The notes under the pieces are model-generated. The model had not been told where the DNA came from and ran no database searches. It saw nothing but the letters and a program-made list of their open reading frames with translations. From the NCBI GenBank assembly GCA_024281675.1, contig JAMXAG010000005.1, forward strand, positions 62,001-126,000: 64,000 nt of DNA, written 5' to 3'. Source of the stretch: Nitrosomonas sp. GTDB taxonomy: Bacteria > Pseudomonadota > Gammaproteobacteria > Burkholderiales > Nitrosomonadaceae. The position numbers were made by a program, and so were the translations under genes. Shown here in pieces: positions 57,333-64,000 of this stretch (positions within the stretch are counted from its first letter, which is position 1; every line of letters starts with the position of its first letter).

Positions 57333-59726
57333 TTGAATAACGGGGAAACAAAACACATAGAATTACCCATCACTGGTATGACTTGTGCTGCATGCGCAAA
57401 CCGGATCGAAAGAAATCTGAATAAATTGCCGGGTGTTGAAGCTGCTGTCAACTTTGCCAATGAAAAGGCACATATCAATTACGATACCAGTCTAGTTGAT
57501 ATGCCTAAACTGATTCATGCAGTTGAGAAATCGGGTTTCCAGATTGCACCTCAATGGGTACAGCTCCAGTTACAGAATATGACCTGTGCTGCTTGTGCTG
57601 GACATATCGAGAAGGCACTTACGAAGCTTCCTGGCGTTACTGCCCAAGTGAATGTTGCCACCGAAACCGCTAAAGTTAGTTTTGTACCGGGTTTGGTGAG
57701 TTTGACTGATTTAATTGATGTAGTCGAAAAAGCCGGCTACGGTGCTAACGAAATGACCGAATTTACGCATAGTGCTGAAAAAGCGCGGCGCTCGGCTACG
57801 TATCAGGCGGAATTGCGGTTGTTTTGGATTTCAGTGGTTTTAACGTTGCCTTTGGTGTTGCAGATGGGCGCCATGTTTGTTGGGCATCATGACATGGATG
57901 TATTGCCACGCTGGTTGCAATGGTTGTTAGCGACCCCCGTTCAATTCTGGATTGGTAAGCGTTTCTACCTCGGTGCTTGGCATGCACTCCGAAGTGGTGG
58001 TGCCAATATGGATGTATTGGTTGCATTAGGCACTAGCATGGCGTATTTTTTCAGTGCCGTTGTTACGGTATTTTCATTCGATCAGCATGTTTATTTTGAA
58101 GCCAGCGCAGCTATTATTACGCTTGTATTGCTGGGTAAATTGATGGAAGCTCGCGCCAAAAGTAGAACCTCGGAGGTTATCGAGGCATTGATTCGGTTGC
58201 AGCCAAAAACGGCAAGAGTCGAACGTAACGGTGAGGTTGTCAAAATTTTAGCAAATACACTACAAATCAATGATATCTTTATTGTTCGCTCAGGAGAAAG
58301 TATTCCAGTTGATGGTGTCGTAATTGAGGGTGCTTCCAGCGTCAACGAATCCATGCTTACGGGTGAAAGTTTGCCGGTTAGTAAACAAACCAATGATCAG
58401 GTTTTTGCGGCGACCCTTAATCAGCAGGGCTTACTGAAATGTCGTGCGACCAGTGTGGGTGCAGATACTCAATTGGCAGCTATCATTCGCTTAGTTGAAG
58501 AAGCGCAAGGTTCTAAAGCACCAATCCAACGTATGGCCGATACAGTTTCGGGTTATTTTGTTCCGGTTGTTGTAGGGATCAGTGTGTTGACGCTGATGAT
58601 CACATGGTTGCTTGCTGGTAATTTTGTTTTGGCGCTCGTTAATTCGATTGCTGTGTTGGTGATTGCTTGTCCTTGCGCGCTGGGCTTAGCTACGCCTACA
58701 GCTATTATGGTAGGTACTGGACGTGGTGTTCAGGCAGGTGTATTGGTTAGAAATGCTGCAGCACTGGAGCGTGCCGAAAAAATTCAAATTATTGTAATCG
58801 ATAAAACTGGTACTCTCACTGAGGGTAAACCTGTTGTCACCGATGTGCTTCCGATAGGAGCTATCTCGGCCAATGATTTGCTACAAATTGTAGCCTCATT
58901 AGAGCAAGGATCTGAGCACCCATTGGCTCGAGCGATATTGGATAGTGCACATCAAGCACAATTTTCGTTACTGCCGATTCAAGATTTCTGCGCAGTGGTT
59001 GGTAGTGGTGTAAAAGCACGCATTCATGATTTGGGCTATATGCTCGGCTCCCCTAAATTTTTGTTACAGCAGGGTGCGGCCATTGACGAAGGTAAAATTG
59101 CCACTTTACAGGCGGAGGGGAAAACTGTGATTGGCGTAGCTTATACTGCTGAACACGATACGCGGGTCTTGGGTTATGTTGCGATTGCCGATCGCTTACG
59201 CGATACGTCCATTGAGGCAGTCAAGAAATTACGGTCCATGAATATCGATGTGGTGATGCTCACGGGTGATAATGCACTGACTGCTCATGCGGTTGCTAAA
59301 CGTATTGGGATTAGTGATTTTCGTGCTGAGGTGCCGCCACAAGATAAAGCCGCAGAAATCAAGAAATTGAAATCTTCTGGAAAAATCGTTGGCATGGTGG
59401 GCGATGGCATTAACGATGCACCTGCATTGGCTGCTGCAGATGTTAGTTTTTCTATCGGTGCAGGATCGGATATTGCCATTGAAGCAGCCGATGTTACATT
59501 GATTCGCAATGATTTAATCAGTGTTGTGGATGCCATATTGTTATCGCGCGCTACGCTTAGCAAAATTCGCCAAAACCTCTTCTTTGCATTTTTCTATAAT
59601 GTGCTTGGCATTCCGCTCGCAGCCATGGGCATGCTCAATCCAGTCATTGCTGGTGCTGCCATGGCGATGAGTTCAGTTTCCGTTGTTACCAATTCACTTT
59701 TGTTAAAACACAAGAAAATCAATTAA
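57333..59726 (+). CDS. copA: Copper-translocating P-type ATPase
   Basis: CopA exports Cu(I) from the cytoplasm. Two N-terminal HMA domains each carry MTCAAC (near residues 16-21 and 84-89). The P1B core has the TGES actuator motif (LTGESLPV), CPC in [11 protein letters not shown] (near 446-448), DKTGTLTEG (phosphorylated Asp near 490), [10 protein letters not shown] (HP motif) and [17 protein letters not shown] prefer TTG 57333, seven bases after GAGG; TTG 57327 is two codons earlier. At about 797 residues it is complete. No cue regulator gene adjoins it. Confidence 0.95.
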   Translation: MNNGETKHIELPITGMTCAACANRIERNLNKLPGVEAAVNFANEKAHINYDTSLVDMPKLIHAVEKSGFQIAPQWVQLQLQNMTCAACAGHIEKALTKLPGVTAQVNVATETAKVSFVPGLVSLTDLIDVVEKAGYGANEMTEFTHSAEKARRSATYQAELRLFWISVVLTLPLVLQMGAMFVGHHDMDVLPRWLQWLLATPVQFWIGKRFYLGAWHALRSGGANMDVLVALGTSMAYFFSAVVTVFSFDQHVYFEASAAIITLVLLGKLMEARAKSRTSEVIEALIRLQPKTARVERNGEVVKILANTLQINDIFIVRSGESIPVDGVVIEGASSVNESMLTGESLPVSKQTNDQVFAATLNQQGLLKCRATSVGADTQLAAIIRLVEEAQGSKAPIQRMADTVSGYFVPVVVGISVLTLMITWLLAGNFVLALVNSIAVLVIACPCALGLATPTAIMVGTGRGVQAGVLVRNAAALERAEKIQIIVIDKTGTLTEGKPVVTDVLPIGAISANDLLQIVASLEQGSEHPLARAILDSAHQAQFSLLPIQDFCAVVGSGVKARIHDLGYMLGSPKFLLQQGAAIDEGKIATLQAEGKTVIGVAYTAEHDTRVLGYVAIADRLRDTSIEAVKKLRSMNIDVVMLTGDNALTAHAVAKRIGISDFRAEVPPQDKAAEIKKLKSSGKIVGMVGDGINDAPALAAADVSFSIGAGSDIAIEAADVTLIRNDLISVVDAILLSRATLSKIRQNLFFAFFYNVLGIPLAAMGMLNPVIAGAAMAMSSVSVVTNSLLLKHKKIN

Positions 59727-59868
59727 CGCTATCGCAATGTGCGGGTACGGTTATTCTCAGTTGTATTAACAAGTTACCCGATGTAAAAAAAGAATGAGAC
59801 TGAATTGCCTGCAACGTTAAAGTTTCAAAAATGTCTTTTCCTTCAAGGGCATTTCAATTTCTTATTCA

Positions 59869-59982
59869 TTACATTGTTTTCTTAAACAGTTCTACTAAAA
59901 ACTGATATAGCGATGATCCGCCATAGGCTATGGCAACGATCATTGCTATTGCTGCGATACCGTATAAAATCTTGTTAATCAT
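59869..59982 (-). CDS. 37-residue single-span membrane protein
   Basis: This frame is too short for most gene finders. The product starts MINKILYGIAAIAMIVAIAY and ends SSLYQFLVELFKKTM: one hydrophobic helix (about 4-20) followed by an amphipathic tail with basic end. An AGAGGAAT ribosome site stands ten bases before the ATG at 59982. It resembles small subunits or regulators of membrane complexes, but I recognise no family. It lies on the opposite strand to copA, 142 bases from its end. Confidence 0.5.
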   Translation of the reverse strand: MINKILYGIAAIAMIVAIAYGGSSLYQFLVELFKKTM

Positions 59983-60136
59983 ACATTCAATTCCTCTTAG
60001 TTCTATTAGTTGTAATTACCGGTAGATCGGTTTGAAGTATTTATGTGGTTAAGTGGCACAGTAAGTCTACCGCTATCGCTTATTTTGTAGGGGAGTTCCT
60101 TCGCTTTAGCTTGACGTACTGCGACATTCGTGAGCA

Positions 60137-60175
60137 TTTGATGGTATCGAAAGTATCAATAAAAATACCATCAAA
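60137..60175. repeat. Perfect 11-bp inverted repeat near tRNA-Leu
   Basis: TTTGATGGTAT (60137-60147) is complementary to ATACCATCAAA (60165-60175), and GATGGTAT occurs again at 60179-60186. The pair lies about 100 bases downstream of the tRNA in its own direction. No T run follows on either strand, so terminator function is doubtful; an operator or a mobile-element scar is possible. Confidence 0.45.
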
Positions 60176-60275
60176 GTGATGGTATGTACAGATTTCTTAT
60201 GATACAGTATGAAACCATTGAATCTTGTAAAAGCTAATAAATTCAAAGGATTTGATGCAATATGAAATTTGAAAG

Positions 60276-60365
60276 TGGTGCCCGGAGCCGGAGTCGAACC
60301 GGCACGGGCGGTTTAAGCCCGAGGGATTTTAAGTCCCTTGTGTCTACCTATTTCACCACCCGGGC
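60276..60365 (-). tRNA. tRNA-Leu (anticodon UAA)
   Basis: The minus strand folds as a class II tRNA: acceptor GCCCGGG / CCGGGC with encoded CCA at 60276-60278, D-loop GGTGAAATAGGTAGACAC, anticodon stem AGGGA / TCCCT with loop CTTAAAA (anticodon TAA), a long variable arm CGGGCTTAAACCGCCCG and the T arm GCCGGTTCGACTCCGGC. Length is 87 bases plus CCA. It stands alone, transcribed towards copA. Confidence 0.96.
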
Positions 60366-60536
60366 GATCAAATTTTGTTAGTCCCACTAAAAGTTTTTTC
60401 TTCAAGGCAGCGGGAAGCTCAAGAGTAATATTATAACCTGAAGTCAGGCATTTTAGTAAGGGTTACTCTGTATAAGTCGACAGAGAATATCATTCTAATA
60501 GACGTAAGCGATAATAATCCAACCCCATTAAATAGT

Positions 60537-62036
60537 ATGCAATATCACAAAAGAATCGGATTTCAGAAAATCAAAAGTAAGGCAATTTCATTGGACTGTA
60601 TAGTGACAACAATTTTGTTTAATATACTGATTCAAAATGTTTTTGCTATGCCTATTTATAATGAAGAAAAAACTTCTACGATAAGCGATCAGAAGAATGT
60701 TGCTATTACGATCTACAATGAAGATCTTGCGTTGGTGAAAGATTTGCGTCGAATAAAACTGAATCAGGATTTCAATCGGTTAGCTTGGCGTGATGTATCG
60801 GCACGAATTCGTTCTGAAACGGCCATATTACGTAGCCTCAATTACCCTTCCGGATTTCGTTTGATTGAACAAAATTTTGATTTTGATTTATTGACACCTA
60901 GCAAATTGTTGGAGAAATATATTGGACAGGAAATTATTGTAGCGCGAATCAATCCAGCCTCTGGCACTGAAGCCAGAGAAACAGCTAAAGTGCTTGCGAC
61001 TAATGAAGGTATCGTTCTGAAATATAGTGATCGTATTGAAACCGAGATTTTGGGTCGATTGGTGTTTCCAGGTGTGCCAGATAACCTACGTGATAAACCA
61101 ACTTTGCTGATTTCTTTACGCAACACCTCAGAAAATGAGCATGATTTTGAGCTTTCTTATTTGACTTCCGGATTGTCTTGGCATGCTGACTATGTTGCAG
61201 CGCTAAATGAGCAGGACAGTGTTTTGGATTTGAATGGATTGGTTACTTTAACAAACCAGAGTGGTACTACTTATCGCGATGCTCAATTACAACTGGTCGC
61301 TGGCGACATCAATCAAGTGCAACCGGCATTTGGACGAGCAGCTAAGATGATGGAAATGAATACAAATGCAATGTCGGATGCGGTACCAATGAAGCAAGAA
61401 TCTTTTTTTGATTACCACTTATACACGTTGCAGCATCCTACAACGGTATCTGAAAACCAAACCAAGCAAGTGGCGTTAATGTCAGCGGTAAATGTGCCTG
61501 TTACTAAAGAGTATTTACTGCAAGGCTCAGATTATTACTATTTTGGACAATACAATACCATTGAACAAAAGAAATCAGTCGCAGTGTACATCGGTTTTCT
61601 GAATAAAGGAGAAGGTTTGGGCGTTCCCTTGCCAAAAGGTGTGATGCGCGTTTACAAAAAAGATTTAGTAGGAAACAGCCAATTTGTCGGCGAGGATCGA
61701 ATTGAACATACGCCGAAACATGAATTGATACGCCTAAAATTAGGTAATGCTTTTGATATCACTGCCAATAGACTGCAAACTGATTTTCAGCAGATTCCAG
61801 CTAATTCGCCGAACCATCCAGGGATTTTTGAGACCGCTTATCAAATTACGATAAAAAATGCTAAGAAGGAAGCGGTTACCGTACAAATTCAGGAGCCTAT
61901 GCCAGGGGACTGGAAAATTCTATCGGAAACATTGCCACACGAAAAAAAAGCGGCTAGCCTAGTTGAGTGGAAAGTTGTTGTGGCTGCAGAAAGCGAAACG
62001 GTACTGACATACCGTGTCCGCGTTAAATTGAAATAA
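60537..62036 (+). CDS. DUF4139 domain-containing exported protein
   Basis: The 499-residue protein has an N-terminal hydrophobic signal (IVTTILFNILIQNVFAMP) and then the DUF4139 pattern: VAITIYNEDLALVKDLRRIKL, LSYLTSGLSWHADYVAALNEQDSVLDLNGLVTLTNQSGTTYRDAQLQLVAGDINQV and a C-terminal YQITIKNAKKEAVTVQIQEPMPGDWKIL. Such beta-rich proteins are probably periplasmic or surface exposed; function is unknown. The start lies 172 bases from the divergent tRNA gene. It converges with the histidine kinase gene. Confidence 0.85.
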   Translation: MQYHKRIGFQKIKSKAISLDCIVTTILFNILIQNVFAMPIYNEEKTSTISDQKNVAITIYNEDLALVKDLRRIKLNQDFNRLAWRDVSARIRSETAILRSLNYPSGFRLIEQNFDFDLLTPSKLLEKYIGQEIIVARINPASGTEARETAKVLATNEGIVLKYSDRIETEILGRLVFPGVPDNLRDKPTLLISLRNTSENEHDFELSYLTSGLSWHADYVAALNEQDSVLDLNGLVTLTNQSGTTYRDAQLQLVAGDINQVQPAFGRAAKMMEMNTNAMSDAVPMKQESFFDYHLYTLQHPTTVSENQTKQVALMSAVNVPVTKEYLLQGSDYYYFGQYNTIEQKKSVAVYIGFLNKGEGLGVPLPKGVMRVYKKDLVGNSQFVGEDRIEHTPKHELIRLKLGNAFDITANRLQTDFQQIPANSPNHPGIFETAYQITIKNAKKEAVTVQIQEPMPGDWKILSETLPHEKKAASLVEWKVVVAAESETVLTYRVRVKLK

Positions 62037-62112
62037 TTTAGATCAATTTACGAAGAGTGGGAGAATGTTTCAATAATATAAAGCGCGTCCAAATCAAATT
62101 TTCTTTGCATGC

Positions 62113-63537
62113 TTATGTTGCACTAGAAGTAACGTTACTAAAAATAATGGTAAATGTAGTGCCTACCCCAGGTTCACTATCAACTTTAATTTTTAGCTTA
62201 TTATTTTCTGCAGCAATTTTGACAATCGACAAACCAATACCACTGGTTGATTTATTGTGCATCGCAGCTCTAGGCGAATAAAAGTATTCGTTAAAAATAT
62301 TTGGTAAATCCTTACTTTCAATTCCAATTCCATGGTCGGTCACGGTGATACTGGCATGGTCAAATGCAATGTGTGAAGCAACTTCGATCGATGCACCTTG
62401 ATGAGAGTAGACAATAGAATTGGAAATAATGTTTTCAAACAAAATCTCGAGTTGTTCTGGAATGCATTGATAATAAAAGTCACTAATGGCTACATTCAGT
62501 GTTATTTCCTTGGAATTAATGACTGGTAAAAGCTTGTCAACGCATTTTTTTATAATGGTATTCACATTGATCGATTGAAATTGATCGGTATCGCAACAGT
62601 TGGTTTTTAATCTTTCCAATCTGAGTAAATCCAATATTAAGCCCGACATATTTTTCGCTCGTGTATCCATTTGCTCGAGCGCTTGTGTAACTTCCGTCGA
62701 TGTGTCTCCCAGATAACCTTCCTTAATTAGATTAATCTTGCTGCGAATGGCATCTAATGGTGATTTTAGTTGATGGGTTATCAATAGTGCGTATTGATCT
62801 TTCTCTACCTGCGCCCGTTTAATTTGTTTATATGCATCTGCCAAATGATATTCATGTGTGCGAACAATTAAAGAAAGCCTTGACACGACATACCAGACCA
62901 CTAGAAACAGTACATCAAGAAAAATCATCCATAGCAACGCATTAGCTTGCGAGGAATTCTCCACCGATAGGTGTTTATTGATCAATGCGGAAAGTGAGAC
63001 TTGGGCAAAAAGGAAGTTGTCGACAATGATGACAATCGTATCCATCACGCAAACCAGTATCGTTACATATAAGCTTTCGCGCGCAGAGAAGAAAATGCAC
63101 GCTAAGGCAATATGTAAGACATAAAAAAAAGATATTGGAGTAGACGTGCTTCCGATGTAATGAACCACAATCGATAGGCATATCAGATCGACAATGATCT
63201 GAATCCAAAGATTAATGGTCGGAGAATTGTATTGACTGGAGGGTAAATAATCTAATGCAATAATATAAAAAATGTTGGCGAGTATTAGTATACCAATGAT
63301 AGCTATTGGCCAATTTTGTTGTTCACTAATACCCAGTTTGACGAATGTGTCAGACGATGCGAGTAGCACTAAAATTTCAAAAATGATTAAAGCACCGATT
63401 AAAACCCATCGGAAAGCAATAAACCATCGGATATTACTGATTAAAACGTCATCGCTCAGTTTTACCCGGTCTTGCGCTTCTGTGCGTAAAGCAGTTTGGT
63501 TAGTGGATTTGTCCCAAGAGAATTCGGTAATCGCCAT
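62113..63537 (-). CDS. Membrane sensor histidine kinase
   Basis: The 474-residue kinase has about six membrane segments (roughly 38-60, 77-95, 108-128, 135-150, 158-178 and 200-220), a short coiled coil, a dimerisation domain with the phospho-acceptor His255 in LLITHQLKSPLDAIRSK, and an ATPase domain with LFENIISNSIVYSHQG (N box), DHGIGIESKDLPNIFNEYF and SGIGLSIVKIAAENN. No periplasmic sensor domain is evident, so it may sense through the membrane. It is the second gene after the receiver protein, 13 bases downstream. Confidence 0.93.
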   Translation of the reverse strand: MAITEFSWDKSTNQTALRTEAQDRVKLSDDVLISNIRWFIAFRWVLIGALIIFEILVLLASSDTFVKLGISEQQNWPIAIIGILILANIFYIIALDYLPSSQYNSPTINLWIQIIVDLICLSIVVHYIGSTSTPISFFYVLHIALACIFFSARESLYVTILVCVMDTIVIIVDNFLFAQVSLSALINKHLSVENSSQANALLWMIFLDVLFLVVWYVVSRLSLIVRTHEYHLADAYKQIKRAQVEKDQYALLITHQLKSPLDAIRSKINLIKEGYLGDTSTEVTQALEQMDTRAKNMSGLILDLLRLERLKTNCCDTDQFQSINVNTIIKKCVDKLLPVINSKEITLNVAISDFYYQCIPEQLEILFENIISNSIVYSHQGASIEVASHIAFDHASITVTDHGIGIESKDLPNIFNEYFYSPRAAMHNKSTSGIGLSIVKIAAENNKLKIKVDSEPGVGTTFTIIFSNVTSSAT

Positions 63538-63550
63538 AAATTTGTTGATA

Positions 63551-63943
63551 TTATGCAGCTTGTCCGCCGTGGTTTTTTAAACGCTCATTGATTGTGGCAA
63601 GGAGACTGATGGGTTCAACCGGCTTTTCCATAATACAAACCCATTCGTGGGATTGATTCTCAAAATACGGTCTGATCATGTCCCCTAAGGACGTCAAAAA
63701 AATAGCTTGTATCTCTGGATAATTTTTATGGATGTTTGCAAAAGTCGTTAAACCAGAATCCATTGATTCAACCATTACATCAAGTATAGCCAGATCGGGG
63801 CGATTGGCATTGTTTGTTAATGAATCAATAAAGTCTTGCATCGTAAGATAGCTATTAACTTCATAGCCGTTTTTTTCCAGAATACGCTGAATGGATTCGC
63901 GAATATCAGAATCATCGTCAACGTGTGCAATTCGTAAAACCAT
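63551..63943 (-). CDS. Stand-alone response regulator receiver
   Basis: The 130-residue protein is a receiver domain only: acidic pocket VDDDSD (9-13), phospho-acceptor Asp55 in LAILDVM, Thr84 in FLTSLG and Lys107 in MEKPVEP. It has no DNA-binding output, so it probably acts by protein contact. Three starts are possible (TTG 63949, ATG 63946, ATG 63943); AGGAG best serves the last. It precedes the kinase gene in the same operon. Confidence 0.9.
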   Translation of the reverse strand: MVLRIAHVDDDSDIRESIQRILEKNGYEVNSYLTMQDFIDSLTNNANRPDLAILDVMVESMDSGLTTFANIHKNYPEIQAIFLTSLGDMIRPYFENQSHEWVCIMEKPVEPISLLATINERLKNHGGQAA

Positions 63944-64000
63944 CATCAATCTCCTTTTTCTTGTTTTATCGTTATAGTTATATCAAGAAATTTCTTTATT

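Overview
This window looks like chromosome of a betaproteobacterium, most likely Nitrosomonadaceae (Nitrosomonas-like). The evidence is the gene order hfq-hflX-hflK-hflC-DUF2065-hisZ-purA, the run hisC-hisB-hisH-hisA-hisF-hisI-hisE-HIT-tatA-tatB-tatC, an NnrS-family protein, a fimT-pilV-pilW-pilX-pilY1-pilE minor pilin cluster and a moderately AT-rich composition. The taxonomic call is an inference from gene order and protein resemblance; no search was run.

Layout. 1-7.6 kb: end of a di-haem cytochrome c peroxidase, then the Hfq/HflX/HflKC block, hisZ, purA and a GNAT acetyltransferase. 7.6-8.6 kb: two small exported proteins, one coiled-coil and one cysteine-rich. 8.6-13.5 kb, minus strand: scpB, scpA, trpS, an M50 protease, a Sua5/YciO protein and a PHP phosphoesterase. 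13.6-16.4 kb: NnrS, rpiA, phoU. 16.4-23 kb, minus strand: type IV pilus minor pilins and PilY1. 23-29.4 kb: a MacAB-type exporter, an ExoD-like protein and glycogen branching enzyme. 29.4-35.5 kb: an accessory island. 35.6-46.9 kb: DUF4126, a degenerate LpxK homologue, valS, an HD-GYP protein, CheV, bioA and a PAS/GAF/GGDEF/EAL protein. 47.6-57.3 kb: pteridine-reductase-like SDR, MidA-like methyltransferase, histidine genes, tatABC and a SlyB-like protein. 57.3-64 kb: copper ATPase, a 37-residue membrane protein, tRNA-Leu(UAA), a DUF4139 protein and a two-component pair.

The accessory island is the most interesting part, and two insertions in it can be reconstructed to the base. First, a minus-strand SIR2-like/WD40 gene (29472-31889) is split by a decayed IS5-family element (29609-30907). 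Removing the element and one copy of a 3-bp duplication (CTG) restores a continuous 371-codon frame. Second, a 2572-bp composite transposon (32286-34857) has perfect 25-bp terminal inverted repeats and a perfect 8-bp target duplication (AAAAATAA). It carries an intact IS1595-type DDE transposase, a type II DNA methyltransferase (TSPPY/FMGSGTT) and an MvaI/BcnI-like endonuclease (E50, D64, E69, K71) as three overlapping genes. It sits after the fifth codon of another, catalytically degraded IS1595-type transposase gene, whose frame is also restored on excision.

The transposase leader has its -35 box inside the terminal repeat, a palindrome between -35 and -10, and a 10-bp hairpin that would hide the ribosome site only in read-through transcripts. 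The island therefore holds a self-mobilising restriction-modification module with apparent built-in expression control. The remaining genes are mainly ordinary housekeeping: amino acid, purine and glycogen synthesis, translation, chromosome segregation, protein export, c-di-GMP signalling and metal handling.
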